A stretch of DNA of 64,000 nucleotides from positions 310,001 to 374,000 of the forward strand of contig JBNOAI010000002.1 in assembly GCA_050283925.1 (NCBI GenBank), given 5' to 3'. The notes beneath the pieces were generated by a model. It made no database searches. It worked only from the letters and a program-made list of their open reading frames with translations, and was not told the DNA's origin. The position numbers were made by a program, and so were the translations under genes. Shown one piece after another: positions 43,259 to 52,058 of the stretch. The stretch's first letter is position 1; every line of letters starts with the position of its first letter. The DNA comes from ZC4RG25 sp023428365. GTDB lineage: Bacteria; Pseudomonadota; Alphaproteobacteria; Rhizobiales; Hyphomicrobiaceae.

Positions 43259-45505
43259 ATGCTGCCGATAGCTGCGTATGCCGATCGACTCTCCGTTCGA
43301 CCCGGTGAGAAGATCGAATTCAAGGTTTCCAATTCCACCTCGGCACCAGTCACGACCCGGCTGGTGCGGGTTATTTCGGCGGATGGCAATCCTGCGGGGC
43401 CGGGCATCGTCGAAGAGCCGCTCTCTGTTTCCGTCACGAAGGTCGCCGAGCCTAGCTATCATCCGGTTCGCCGGGGCTCTTTTGTTTGCATAGATGCAGA
43501 CGGCGTATTCGACGCGCTCAGCAGTTTCACCCTTATCGTAACCGTACAGCCGACATTGATCGGCAATCGTGCGAGTGACATCCTCTCGCTGCTCGATGCC
43601 AATGGCCGAAATTGCGTCGGCATCGGCATGGACGGGCAAGGCAGGTTCGTGGCGACATTCGGGGATCGTCAACAGCAACTGGAAATCCAGGGGCCTGCGA
43701 ACGATCACACCTGGTACCGCCTGTCACTGACCCATGATGCCATCAGCCACCAAACAGTCTTAACGCAGCAGCCATTGAAGGTGGGGCGCCCGGAAGGGCG
43801 CGCTAAAAGCGCATCGGCAGCCGTGAAAGTTCCCGATCCCATGAGGGCCGAACAGGTGCTCATCAGCGGGATGGCCGGCGACACTGACAATTTCACTTTC
43901 AACGGCCGGATCGAGCGGCCAATGATCTTTTCTCGCGTTCTGACGGACGGAGAAATAGCCGTTGCTGCTTCGGGAGAGCCGGTTGAAGGACTCATGGCCG
44001 GGTGGGATTTTGCACAGCAGATCTCGACGCAGCAGATCGTGGATTTCGGGCCGCATGGCTTGCGTGGCACGCTCGTCAACACTCCGACGCGTGCTGTGAC
44101 CGGGTCGACCTGGACCGGACGTGAGATGAGCTGGCGGCACGCCCCCCAGGAGTACGCTGCGATCCACTTCCACGAGGATGACCTGGACGACTGCCGTTGG
44201 CCCACGGCTTACACCTGGACCGCTCCCACGGGTATGCGCTCCGGAGCCTATGCGTTGCGCCTCAAGGCCGGCGAGCATGAGGAGAACGTGCCGTTCTTCG
44301 TAGTGCCGCCCAAGGGAAAAACCACCGCTGATATCTGCGTGATCATCTCGACGTTCACATACGTCGTCTATCACAACCACGCGCGGCCCGAGTATCTCGG
44401 CGATCCGGTCTGGCGGTCGGCGTGGGATACGCAGGCGGCTCAATGGGGCGGCTATCCGCACAATCCCGGTGGCCATCACGAGTACGGCCTGTCGACATAC
44501 AACTATCACACCGACCGCAGCGGCATCTGCTTCGCATCCTGGCATCGGCCGATGCTCAACGTTCGCATCGGCTACATCACCTATCCCTATCCAGACATCC
44601 GCGCCTCCGGTCTGCGCCATTACCCAGCCGACACGCACCTCCTCTCGTGGCTCGAGGCCAAGGGCTACAGCTACGACATCATCACCGACTGGGAGCTGCA
44701 TCACGAGGGCCACGCGCTGCTCAAGCCCTATCGCCTGGTCATGACGGCGTCGCATCCCGAGTATCACACCCGCGAGATGCTGGATGCGCTGGCGGCCTAT
44801 CGCGATGACGGTGGGCGGTTCTGCTATCTCGGAGGCAACGGTTTCTACTGGAAGATCGCCTTGTCCCAGGATCTGCCGGGCCTCATCGAAATCCGCCGTG
44901 CTGAAGGCGGAATTCGCGCATGGGCGGCCGAAGTTGGCGAGTACTACAATCAGCTCGACGGCGAGTATGGTGGCATGTGGCGGCGCAATGGCCGGCCTCC
45001 GCAAGATCTGGTCGGGGTCGGTTTCACCGCGCAGGGTAATTTCGTTGGTTCCTATTATCGCGTGCGCCCTGAGGCGTCCGACCCGCGCGTGTCATGGATG
45101 TTCGAAGGTGTCCGCGATGAGAAGATCGGTGACTTCGGCCTGTCGGGCCATGGAGCCGCCGGGTTCGAACTCGACCGTACTGACAAGCGGCTGGGAACAC
45201 CCGCGCATGCGCTGGTCGTGGCAGCGTCCGAAAACCATCCGCCGGACGCGCCTTGGATCCTGGTGCCCGAGGAACAGCTCACCCATCTTACGACCATTCC
45301 AGGCGAGCCAGCCAAGGATCTCATCCGCGCTGACATGACATTCTTCGAGACGCCGAACGACGGTGCGGTGTTCTCGACCGGGTCGATCACGTTCTGCGGC
45401 TGCCTGCCGGCGAACAATTTCGACAACAATATCTCGCGGCTGCTGCAGAATGTCGTGAACCACTTCAAGCATCCGGCGACCAAGTTCCCGATGCCAGAGG
45501 CATGA
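43259..45505 (+). CDS. N,N-dimethylformamidase large-subunit-like protein
   Basis: A 748-residue protein resembling the large (beta) subunit of N,N-dimethylformamidase, a mononuclear-iron amidohydrolase. Residues 1-270 form beta-rich domains, including a LamG-like segment (DHTWYRLSLTHDAIS, GRIERPMIFSRVLTDGEI). The catalytic half begins near 290. The His-x-Glu of the published iron site is matched by His499 and Glu501 in TASHPEYHT; Tyr414 or Tyr416 in LSTYNYHTD could be the third ligand. FCYLGGNGFYW follows. No signal peptide is seen. No gene for the small DMFase subunit is adjacent. Family members are widespread, so the substrate may be another small amide. Confidence 0.75.
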   Translation: MLPIAAYADRLSVRPGEKIEFKVSNSTSAPVTTRLVRVISADGNPAGPGIVEEPLSVSVTKVAEPSYHPVRRGSFVCIDADGVFDALSSFTLIVTVQPTLIGNRASDILSLLDANGRNCVGIGMDGQGRFVATFGDRQQQLEIQGPANDHTWYRLSLTHDAISHQTVLTQQPLKVGRPEGRAKSASAAVKVPDPMRAEQVLISGMAGDTDNFTFNGRIERPMIFSRVLTDGEIAVAASGEPVEGLMAGWDFAQQISTQQIVDFGPHGLRGTLVNTPTRAVTGSTWTGREMSWRHAPQEYAAIHFHEDDLDDCRWPTAYTWTAPTGMRSGAYALRLKAGEHEENVPFFVVPPKGKTTADICVIISTFTYVVYHNHARPEYLGDPVWRSAWDTQAAQWGGYPHNPGGHHEYGLSTYNYHTDRSGICFASWHRPMLNVRIGYITYPYPDIRASGLRHYPADTHLLSWLEAKGYSYDIITDWELHHEGHALLKPYRLVMTASHPEYHTREMLDALAAYRDDGGRFCYLGGNGFYWKIALSQDLPGLIEIRRAEGGIRAWAAEVGEYYNQLDGEYGGMWRRNGRPPQDLVGVGFTAQGNFVGSYYRVRPEASDPRVSWMFEGVRDEKIGDFGLSGHGAAGFELDRTDKRLGTPAHALVVAASENHPPDAPWILVPEEQLTHLTTIPGEPAKDLIRADMTFFETPNDGAVFSTGSITFCGCLPANNFDNNISRLLQNVVNHFKHPATKFPMPEA

Positions 45506-45541
45506 CGTTCCGATAGCGTCGATCAGGAGAGCTGACGGGGC

Positions 45542-46537
45542 GTGCTGCTGTTCCTGATCATTTCGCTTCTCGTGCTGGCCATTCTCGCGACGGCTCTCGC
45601 TATCGCGAAGATCCTCAGTCCATGGCCGGCGGCCCTGTTCTATCGCGGCGTCTTCAACATCGGCGGGACGATAGACAAGATCCGTCTGGCGAAATATGTG
45701 CCCGCTGACGTCACCTCGCGGCTGAATATTGCCTACGGGGATCTTCCCATCGAGAAGCTCGATGTTCACCTGCCGCCCGAGATTGAGGGCTCGTCACGCC
45801 GGGTGCCGACGATCGTCTGGATCCACGGCGGCGGCTTCCTGTCCGGCGGTAAAAGCCTGATCGGGAATTACGCTAAAATCATCGCTGGCAGCGGATATGG
45901 CGTCGTCGCAATCGACTACGCGCTGGCGCCGGACGCGAAATATCCGACCCCGGCGCGTCAGGCCAATGCGGCGCTGGCCTTTCTCAAAGCCAATGGCCAC
46001 ACTCTCAATCTTGATACCGATCGGATTGTCATCGCCGGAGACTCCGCGGGCGCGCATATTGCTGCCCAGCTCGGCATCGCGCTCAGCAATCCGGACTACG
46101 CGCGCGCCACTGGCGTTGAGCCGGCCGTGCCGCTGGCGTCCGTTCGCGGTTTGCTGCTGTACTGCGGATTCTTCGATCCCGCCTTGTTCGAGCCGCGCGG
46201 CTTCGTTGCGGATTATCTCGACGCGATCGCGCGCTCCTACCTCGATATGCAGCGCTTCGATCCTGCGATGGTGCCGGAGACGTTTCCGATCCCAGCCAAC
46301 CTGACCTCGGACATGCCGCCGCTGTTCATCACGGTTGGGAACAACGATTTGCTGACGGCTCACTCCGAAGCGCTGGCAGCCGCCGCCCGGCAGCACGGCG
46401 TGGCGGTCGAGACGCTGTTTTTTCCTGCCGAATACAAGCCGGCTCTCGGTCATGAGTATCAGTTCGATCTGAGCACGGCGGCCGGGCAGGAAGCGCTTGC
46501 CAGAACCAGGGCCTTCCTTGCCCGGCATGTTCAGTAG
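45542..46537 (+). CDS. Alpha/beta hydrolase (HSL-type esterase)
   Basis: A 331-residue hydrolase with an N-terminal membrane anchor (LLFLIISLLVLAILATALAI) and an alpha/beta hydrolase-3 domain. The oxyanion motif HGGGF is near residue 95 and the nucleophile elbow GDSAGAH near 168 with the catalytic Ser. The Asp is expected in FITVGNNDLL and the His in ALGHEYQFD close to the C-terminus. The start is GTG 45542, 36 bases after the DMFase-like gene, so the two are likely co-transcribed. A carboxylesterase or amidase role on small organic compounds is plausible. Confidence 0.85.
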   Translation: MLLFLIISLLVLAILATALAIAKILSPWPAALFYRGVFNIGGTIDKIRLAKYVPADVTSRLNIAYGDLPIEKLDVHLPPEIEGSSRRVPTIVWIHGGGFLSGGKSLIGNYAKIIAGSGYGVVAIDYALAPDAKYPTPARQANAALAFLKANGHTLNLDTDRIVIAGDSAGAHIAAQLGIALSNPDYARATGVEPAVPLASVRGLLLYCGFFDPALFEPRGFVADYLDAIARSYLDMQRFDPAMVPETFPIPANLTSDMPPLFITVGNNDLLTAHSEALAAAARQHGVAVETLFFPAEYKPALGHEYQFDLSTAAGQEALARTRAFLARHVQ

Positions 46538-46632
46538 GCGACAGGAGATCGCCGGATACTGAGTGAACCGCATGGCACCTTCTGCGGCGTGGCGTATTAT
46601 ATCCAGGAAGCATGTCAGATGAGGTGCTGCTC

Positions 46633-46989
46633 ATGTTCGTCTGCAAACGTGTGTACGATCCGCCGTCGCATGATGACGGGTATCGCATTCTGGTCGATCG
46701 CCTCTGGCCGCGCGGCCTGAGCCGCGACAAGGCTGATATCGACGAATGGCTGAAGGAGATCGCACCCAGCGACGAACTGCGCCGCTGGTTCGGCAAGGAT
46801 GAGAGCAAGTGGCACGAGTTCGAGCGCCGCTACCGTGTCGAACTATCGACCGCCGAGCACAAACCCGAACTCGACCGACTGCGCAAACTCGCGAAGAAGG
46901 GGCGCGTGACGCTTCTCTACGCGAAGCGCGAGGAGGAACAGAATAATGCGGTGGCGTTGAAGGAGGTGTTGGAGGAGGTAAATAGCTAA
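46633..46989 (+). CDS. DUF488 family protein (YeaO-like)
   Basis: A 118-residue protein matching the YeaO-type DUF488 group: CKRVYDPPSHDDGYRILVDRLWPRGLSRDKA at the N-terminus, LRRWFGKDESKWHEFERRYR in the middle and VTLLYAKREEEQNNAVALKEVL at the end. Function is unknown. ATG 46633 is chosen because GAGGTG lies 6 bases upstream and family members begin just before KRVYDPP; an ATG at 46612 is possible. A small hairpin (ACGGG-TTATT-CCCGT, 47020-47034) follows before the DUF5343 gene. Confidence 0.82.
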   Translation: MFVCKRVYDPPSHDDGYRILVDRLWPRGLSRDKADIDEWLKEIAPSDELRRWFGKDESKWHEFERRYRVELSTAEHKPELDRLRKLAKKGRVTLLYAKREEEQNNAVALKEVLEEVNS

Positions 46990-47071
46990 TCGGATAAATG
47001 GGTGCGCAGCGACTTGGTAACGGGTTATTCCCGTAACGATTTTAAATTCATTGAATAGAAGGGGGGAATCA

Positions 47072-47689
47072 ATGGCCGTCTCTTTGCCCTATCTAGTAAG
47101 TTATAAAAACGTTCCGACACTTTTCGACAAGATTGGGTCAGCGAAGATTCCAGAGACATTTAATCGAGATTTTCTGACTACAACAATTGGATTAAAAGGA
47201 TCGAGTGATCGTGCACTGATTCCGCTCCTAAGGACGATGGGATTTGTCGACCAATCGGGCGTGCCAACATCCAAGTATCGACTGCTAAAGGGCGACAATA
47301 GGCGAGTGGCCGTTGCGGATGGCATACGTGAAGCATATCGCCCGCTATTCGACGCGCAAGAAGATGCGAATGTCCTATCTGGGGATAAGCTTAAAGGCCT
47401 CGTCGCCCAAATAGCAGGGACTGACGATGATATGACGAGTCGCATTGCCAATACGTTTTTGGCGCTAGCGAAGATCGGCAACTTCGAGCGTAAGCAGGCG
47501 GCGACAGAAGAGGTGAAGGAAGGCAAAGGAGTGGAATTACCACCAAAAGAAGGCGAGCAAGAGCGCCTCCATTCCCTGAAGGGCTTTCGCCCAGAGTTTA
47601 ACTACGATATCCATATTCATCTGCCGTCAAACGGCAACGAGGAAACTTATCTCCATATTTTCAATGCGCTTCGGAAAACATTCCAATGA
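47072..47689 (+). CDS. DUF5343 family protein
   Basis: A 205-residue protein that fits the DUF5343 family, whose N-terminal part looks like paired winged helices (SLPYLVSYKNVPTLFDKI; NRDFLTTTIGLKGSSDRALIPLLRTMGFVD). A charged linker (EEVKEGKGVELPPKEGEQE) is followed by the family-typical C-terminal strand FNYDIHIHLPSNGNEETY with IFNALRKTF. GGGGGG lies before ATG 47072. The stop overlaps the start of the HEPN gene (ATGA). By my count G+C is 46 of 120 bases over 47101-47220 (38%), against 79 of 120 (66%) over 48361-48480, pointing to horizontal acquisition. A DNA-binding or antitoxin-like role is inferred. Confidence 0.75.
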   Translation: MAVSLPYLVSYKNVPTLFDKIGSAKIPETFNRDFLTTTIGLKGSSDRALIPLLRTMGFVDQSGVPTSKYRLLKGDNRRVAVADGIREAYRPLFDAQEDANVLSGDKLKGLVAQIAGTDDDMTSRIANTFLALAKIGNFERKQAATEEVKEGKGVELPPKEGEQERLHSLKGFRPEFNYDIHIHLPSNGNEETYLHIFNALRKTFQ

Positions 47690-48252
47690 GTTTCGATGAG
47701 CGAGCTGCGCTATTCTTAATGCTCGGTCAGGCTGCAGATAAAGCAGTTGGCAAGCTTGAAGACGTCGTTCCGACGGAGAAATTGCTGCTCTCGGCATCTT
47801 ATGATCTAGCCATGCTCGTGCCAGAGAAAGTGAAGCGTGCTGTCGGAGCTTCCCAGGCATACCAGCTCTTTTTCGTGCTTGAGAGCTATTTGCGGGAATT
47901 TATAGTTGAAGTGTTGTCGAAGGAAGCGACAGAGGAATGGTGGGCAAAGGTTCCCAAAGACGTGAAAGACGAGGTTGCGCGGCTGGAAGAGACTGAAGAA
48001 GTGAAAAGCTGGATGGCGCTTGGGTCGAGGGATAAGTCCGCGCTCCTGACGCTGCCACAGCTCCTTCGGGTCATTGATGAAAACTGGAAATCGAGTTTTC
48101 AAGAGATCGTGCGTGATAAGGCATTGATCCAAGAAGCTCGAACGCTAGTACATCTACGCAATACGATATGCCACATGACGCTGATTTCGGATGAAGAAAT
48201 GGATCGCATCAAACAGACGATGCGTGATTGGTTTCGAGTCGTAGCACCATAG
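47686..48252 (+). CDS. HEPN domain protein (Swt1-like), possible RNase toxin
   Basis: A 188-residue, mostly helical protein with the features of the Swt1-type HEPN domain: FFVLESYLREFIVEVL near residue 62-77, the EEWWAKVP segment, LTLPQLLRVIDENW near 122-134, and the closing VHLRNTICHMTL. The last contains R158-N-x3-H163, the R-x4-6-H motif with Asn after Arg that marks catalytically active HEPN ribonucleases. It is translationally coupled to DUF5343 through a 4-base overlap and shares its low G+C. A role as the effector of a toxin-antitoxin or anti-phage module is inferred; a non-toxic HEPN adaptor is the alternative. Confidence 0.72.
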   Translation: MSFDERAALFLMLGQAADKAVGKLEDVVPTEKLLLSASYDLAMLVPEKVKRAVGASQAYQLFFVLESYLREFIVEVLSKEATEEWWAKVPKDVKDEVARLEETEEVKSWMALGSRDKSALLTLPQLLRVIDENWKSSFQEIVRDKALIQEARTLVHLRNTICHMTLISDEEMDRIKQTMRDWFRVVAP

Positions 48253-48344
48253 CATCTTGGTTGCCGCTCACGACCCATCGCCACCAAAAGTGATGATGGA
48301 TTCGTTCGCCGGGACGTGTCGCTTTGAGTGACGTCTAGTTTTTC

Positions 48345-49736
48345 CTAACCCACCACCTCCCCCGGCACCTCTTTCTGATACGCCGCGCCGAGCGCCAGCA
48401 TCCGGGCCTCGTCGAATGGGCGGCCGATGATCTGGAATCCGTTCGGAAGGTAGCCTTCGCGCGGGTAGGGCAATGTGAGCGAAGGCAGGCCGAGATAGTT
48501 CACCGGGCGGCAGTAGTAGATGACACGCGCCAACGCGCCCATCAGCTTGGGGCCGCCAGCAATGTCGAGCTCATCGATTGTCGGCAACGGATCGGCGAAA
48601 GTCGGCAGCACCGCCATGTCGCAGGTGCCGTAGGTTTCGTTGAGAACTTTCTGCAGCATCGTCCCGCGGGCCCGCATCGCCGTCTGATGATCGGCAGCCG
48701 AGATGAAATGGCCGAACTCGATGCGTGCGCGCACCTGAGGGCCGTATTCCGCGCCGCGCTTACGCAGATAAGGTCCGTGAGCGGAGGCGACTTCGGGCAA
48801 CTGCAGAAGCTGTGTCAGGTGGTCGATCGTTTTCCAGTCGTGGAAGCGTACGGAAACACGCTTCGCACCAGCCTTTTCCAGCAGCTTTACCGACCCCTCG
48901 AAGCGCTTCTGCACTTCCGGGTGTGCGTCGGCGACCAGTCTTTCGTCGATGCCAACGCGCAAACCGTCGACAGGCTGCTTGAGGCCGCCAAGATAGTCCG
49001 GCACCGGCCGGCGTGAGCTGAACCCGTCATTCGGGTCGTTTCCGGCGATCAGACCCAGGATGAGTGCGAGATCGCGGACGTCGCGCGCAATCGGGCCGAC
49101 ACAATCGAGCGAGAACGACAGCGGCATGGCGCCGGCACGCGAGACGCGCGTCCAGGTCGGCTTGATCGACGAGACGTTGCAGGCCGCAGCCGGCAGGCGC
49201 AGTGAGCCCGCAGTGTCGGAACCAAGCGCGGCGGGTACGACGCCCGTGGCGACCGAAATAGCCGAACCGCTCGACGATCCTCCGGTGATGCGGGTGGCGT
49301 CGTACGGGTTCTTGGCGTGGCCCAGCACATAATTGTGGCCGGTGGGGCCGAACGCGAACTCCGTCAGATGCAGCGCAGCGATCTGGATACTGCCGGCAGC
49401 TTTCAGGCTGGCGATCAGCGGGTTGTCTTGAGTGCAGGGCTTGTCGAGACGGATCCGGGCGCCCCAGCTGGGAATTTTACCGGCACGGTCGAACATGTCT
49501 TTGTGCGCCAGCGGCACGCCGTGCAGCGGTGGCGTCGCGCCACCCTTGGCAACGACCGCATCGGCTGTCTCAGCGGCAGCGATAGCGTCGTCGGTGTCGA
49601 AGGAAACCGCGGCGTTGCAGGTTTCATGCACGGTCTTCAACCGGTCGATTGCCGAGCGCGTGGCCTCGACGCTGGAGACTTTTTTGGAGCGGATGGCTTC
49701 GGCGAGATCGATGGCGGAGAGAGACTTGAGATCCAT
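48345..49736 (-). CDS. Amidase signature family enzyme
   Basis: A 463-residue amidase with the Ser-cisSer-Lys triad: the lysine lies in GVPLAHKDMFDRAGK near residue 80, and the glycine/serine-rich core ITGGSSSGSAISVATGVVPAALGSDTAGS spans about 150-180. The signature family hydrolyses amides, carbamoyl-type or aryl amides; the substrate is not predictable. ATG 49736 is chosen because the longer frame to 50000 reads through a different small gene. That small gene ends 2 bases upstream, so the pair is an operon. The gene converges with the HEPN module. Confidence 0.9.
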   Translation of the reverse strand: MDLKSLSAIDLAEAIRSKKVSSVEATRSAIDRLKTVHETCNAAVSFDTDDAIAAAETADAVVAKGGATPPLHGVPLAHKDMFDRAGKIPSWGARIRLDKPCTQDNPLIASLKAAGSIQIAALHLTEFAFGPTGHNYVLGHAKNPYDATRITGGSSSGSAISVATGVVPAALGSDTAGSLRLPAAACNVSSIKPTWTRVSRAGAMPLSFSLDCVGPIARDVRDLALILGLIAGNDPNDGFSSRRPVPDYLGGLKQPVDGLRVGIDERLVADAHPEVQKRFEGSVKLLEKAGAKRVSVRFHDWKTIDHLTQLLQLPEVASAHGPYLRKRGAEYGPQVRARIEFGHFISAADHQTAMRARGTMLQKVLNETYGTCDMAVLPTFADPLPTIDELDIAGGPKLMGALARVIYYCRPVNYLGLPSLTLPYPREGYLPNGFQIIGRPFDEARMLALGAAYQKEVPGEVVG

Positions 49737-49738
49737 GA

Positions 49739-49921
49739 TTATTTGCCCTCCGTCTCGAGGACGCGGATGAAATCGGCCTCGTTGGCGCCGAGCGGCAGTG
49801 TATCGTTGACCTTGAGAGCCGTTTCCGCCAGCGCGTCGGTGATCGGTGTGATCAGCTCCAGGCGCTCCGTGGGAATGCTGTGCCCTTCCAGGCTCTTCGG
49901 CAACTTGGGCAGCTCCGCCAT
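49739..49921 (-). CDS. Small protein preceding the amidase
   Basis: A 60-residue acidic, leucine-rich helical protein (LELITPITDALAETALKV and ANEADFIRVLETEGK) with no signal peptide. ATG 49921 is preferred because GGAGGAG is at a proper distance. It ends 2 bases before the amidase start. Its position and size recall the small AtzG-type partners that stabilise amidase subunits, but sequence similarity to that family is not evident to me. Confidence 0.6.
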   Translation of the reverse strand: MAELPKLPKSLEGHSIPTERLELITPITDALAETALKVNDTLPLGANEADFIRVLETEGK

Positions 49922-50067
49922 GTTCATCTCCTCCGCCAAACTTTGCAGCCTGTTGGCCTGCGTTCGTCCTCACCATGCCGGGTCCGGCAGGTCCACGCAA
50001 CTACGCTTGCGGTAGGGCAGGGGGCGTGATTTGGTCGAGTAAAAGAATGATGGAGGAGACAAGGCCT

Positions 50068-50850
50068 ATGGCCAGCAGCGGGACATGCAGGGTCGAACGC
50101 GACGGCGCGGTGCTGACCATCATCATCGACCGGCCCGAGGTGCTGAACGCGCTCGATCCACCGACCCATGCGGCGCTGGCGGCGGCCTTCGATCTCTACG
50201 CTGCTGATGATGATCTCAGAGTTGCGATCCTGACCGCGTCCGGCGACCGGGTATTCTGCGTCGGCAGCGATCTGAAGGCGCGTTCCAAGACCAATGCGGA
50301 TCATCATCCGGCATCCGGCTTTGGCGGACTGACCCGGCGGTTCGATCTCTACAAGCCGGTCATCTGTGCGGTGAATGGCTTGGCGATCGGTGGTGGCGTG
50401 GAACTGATGATCGCGTGCGATTTGGTGATCGCAGCGGATCACGCGCAGTTCGCATTGCCAGAGCCGCGCGTTGGGCTGGCGGCTTTAGGTGGAGGCGGAT
50501 TGCAGCGGCTGGCGAGACAACTTCCGTTGAAGCAGGCGATGGAATTGATCCTGACCGGCCGGCGCATTTCCGCTGAGCGGGCACAGGCGATCGGCCTCAT
50601 CAACGAGGTCGTGCCGCGTGGGGATCTGATGGTCCGCGCGCGTGCGGTGGCCGCGGAACTCCTGGAGATGGCGCCGTTGGCGCTGCAAGCGTCCAAGCAG
50701 GTGATGTTGCAAAGTCTGGCCTGCGCGGATCTCGAAGCCGCGATGGCGGCAACTTATCCGGCAGCGGAGCGGATGCTTGCGAGCGAAGATGCCATCGAGG
50801 GGCAGCGCGCGTTTGTCGAGAAGCGCAAGCCGAATTGGCGCGGGTGCTAA
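50068..50850 (+). CDS. Enoyl-CoA hydratase/isomerase family protein
   Basis: Crotonase-fold enzyme of 260 residues. Oxyanion-hole segments are GDRVFCVGSDLKARS near residue 65 and NGLAIGGGVELMIACD near 107. Both catalytic glutamates of hydratases are present (GGGVELM and ALPEPRVGL). The C-terminal FVEKRKPNWRG is typical of this family. ATG 50068 has GGAGGAG upstream at 9 bases. It is divergent from the amidase pair and has no other acyl-CoA gene adjacent. The CoA substrate is unknown. Confidence 0.88.
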   Translation: MASSGTCRVERDGAVLTIIIDRPEVLNALDPPTHAALAAAFDLYAADDDLRVAILTASGDRVFCVGSDLKARSKTNADHHPASGFGGLTRRFDLYKPVICAVNGLAIGGGVELMIACDLVIAADHAQFALPEPRVGLAALGGGGLQRLARQLPLKQAMELILTGRRISAERAQAIGLINEVVPRGDLMVRARAVAAELLEMAPLALQASKQVMLQSLACADLEAAMAATYPAAERMLASEDAIEGQRAFVEKRKPNWRGC

Positions 50851-50889
50851 TTGATTTGCACGTCTCTACCGCCGTGAGCGGTCGAAACT

Positions 50890-50934
50890 AGGACGGATCC
50901 GGGCCTCCCGTGGGGGAAGGTCCAAACCCGTCCT
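50890..50934. terminator. Imperfect hairpin between converging genes
   Basis: AGGACGG (50890-50896) pairs with CCGTCCT (50928-50934), and inner G/C-rich segments can extend the stem imperfectly. It lies between the enoyl-CoA hydratase gene and the converging porin gene. There is no clear T-run. Confidence 0.4.
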
Positions 50935-50961
50935 GTGCCCTCTTGCCGAATTGTGACCGTC

Positions 50962-51738
50962 TTACTTGAACGGCGAATAGCTGCGGCTGTCGAACTTGTA
51001 GCTGAAGCGCGCCATCACAGCGTGCATCGTGACATCGTTCTTGACAGCGAACGCGTCGCCGCGTGTCGTCTTATCGCCGAAGTCTGTATAGGTGTATTCC
51101 AGGCCGAGGATGATGTTGGGCGACACGAGATATTCGAGGCCGCCGCCGATCGTCCAGCCGTTATGGGTGCTGCTCTTACGGGCGCGGGTTGGATCCGGCA
51201 GCGTGTCGGGATCGAACGCCGAGATTTCGACGTTGGCGCCGGCGTAGCCCGCCTTCACGTAGGTCAGCAGTCCACCCCAGTCGTATCCGAGACGACCGGT
51301 GATCGACCACATCATGTCGATTTCAGTTTTGACACGCTGGGCCAGGTCCAGCGGATTGGTGGACGAATGGTCGATATTCGAGCCGGAGAGCGTGCCCTCC
51401 AGGCCCCAGACGACCTTGCCGCTTTGCCAGTTATAACCGATCTGGCCGCCGCCGAACCAGCCTTGCGCATCACGGTTGAACCGCTCGCCTTCATCACCGA
51501 AGATGCTGCCTTCGCGGAAGTTCCAGCTGGAATCCGCCCAGCCGTAGCCGGCGTGGAAGCCGAGATAGGCGCCGCCCCAATTGGCGGACGGTGGTTCGAA
51601 GTAAACGGGCGCTGGCGGTGGTGCGTCCTTGATGCTGCCGTAGGGCGGATAACCGCCCGCGGCTGACGCCGGTGAGGCTGTGGCGAGCGATCCGGCCACG
51701 GCCAATCCAACAAGACTGAAAGCAACTGACTTCAACAC
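50962..51738 (-). CDS. Outer-membrane beta-barrel porin family protein (Omp25-like)
   Basis: Predicted eight-strand outer-membrane protein of 258 residues with a signal peptide (SVAFSLVGLAVAGSLATASPASAA). The mature part has the family opening NWGGAYLGFHAGYGWADSSW, internal strands GGGQIGYNWQSGKVVWGLEGTL and NIILGLEYTYTDFG, and the closing MHAVMARFSYKF. Related in plan to the protein at 12707-13480, but the sequences differ considerably. The proline-rich stretch APVYFEPP follows the signal peptide. A structural or adhesive surface role is inferred. Confidence 0.88.
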   Translation of the reverse strand: MLKSVAFSLVGLAVAGSLATASPASAAGGYPPYGSIKDAPPPAPVYFEPPSANWGGAYLGFHAGYGWADSSWNFREGSIFGDEGERFNRDAQGWFGGGQIGYNWQSGKVVWGLEGTLSGSNIDHSSTNPLDLAQRVKTEIDMMWSITGRLGYDWGGLLTYVKAGYAGANVEISAFDPDTLPDPTRARKSSTHNGWTIGGGLEYLVSPNIILGLEYTYTDFGDKTTRGDAFAVKNDVTMHAVMARFSYKFDSRSYSPFK

Positions 51739-52058
51739 TGGGGAAGTCCCTCCGTTACTGACGGAAGCCTCCTGCTTCCGTCGATGACTGATCTCAACAG
51801 TCGGGACACGCTGTACCCCATTCAGCCCCGCACGCCATTTTGGTAGCGCGTCGGCCGGCTCGCGATCAACGCAGGCGCGTCGGAAAATCAGGGGATGTGA
51901 GGGGATTTCAGGTTGAACTGCGGAAGAGAGGGGCGCGAATCATCCGCAGTTACGGGCGAATCAGAGGTTGGTGCACACGCGCCGCAGTGATGAAGTCGCT
52001 ACACGTGTCTGTGCATAACGTGAAAAATCAAAATATCCACACAGATTTTCATGTGAGC
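51739..52058. other. Intergenic region upstream of the porin, nothing recognised
   Basis: This 320-base stretch must contain the porin promoter on the minus strand. A plus-strand open frame (51840-52238) crosses it and runs antisense through the DUF985 gene; its protein shows no recognisable family, so I do not call it. No hairpin or repeat of note was seen. Confidence 0.45.

Noticed and set aside
43760..45004. 414-residue open frame on the minus strand inside the DMFase-like gene
   Set aside because: Antisense shadow of a gene with recognised iron-site motifs; no family pattern or start context.
46633..46989. DUF488 gene as a third member of the HEPN cassette
   Set aside because: It matches the surrounding high G+C, is separated by 82 bases with a small hairpin, and is a common chromosomal gene, so I treat it as the left neighbour and not as part of the module.
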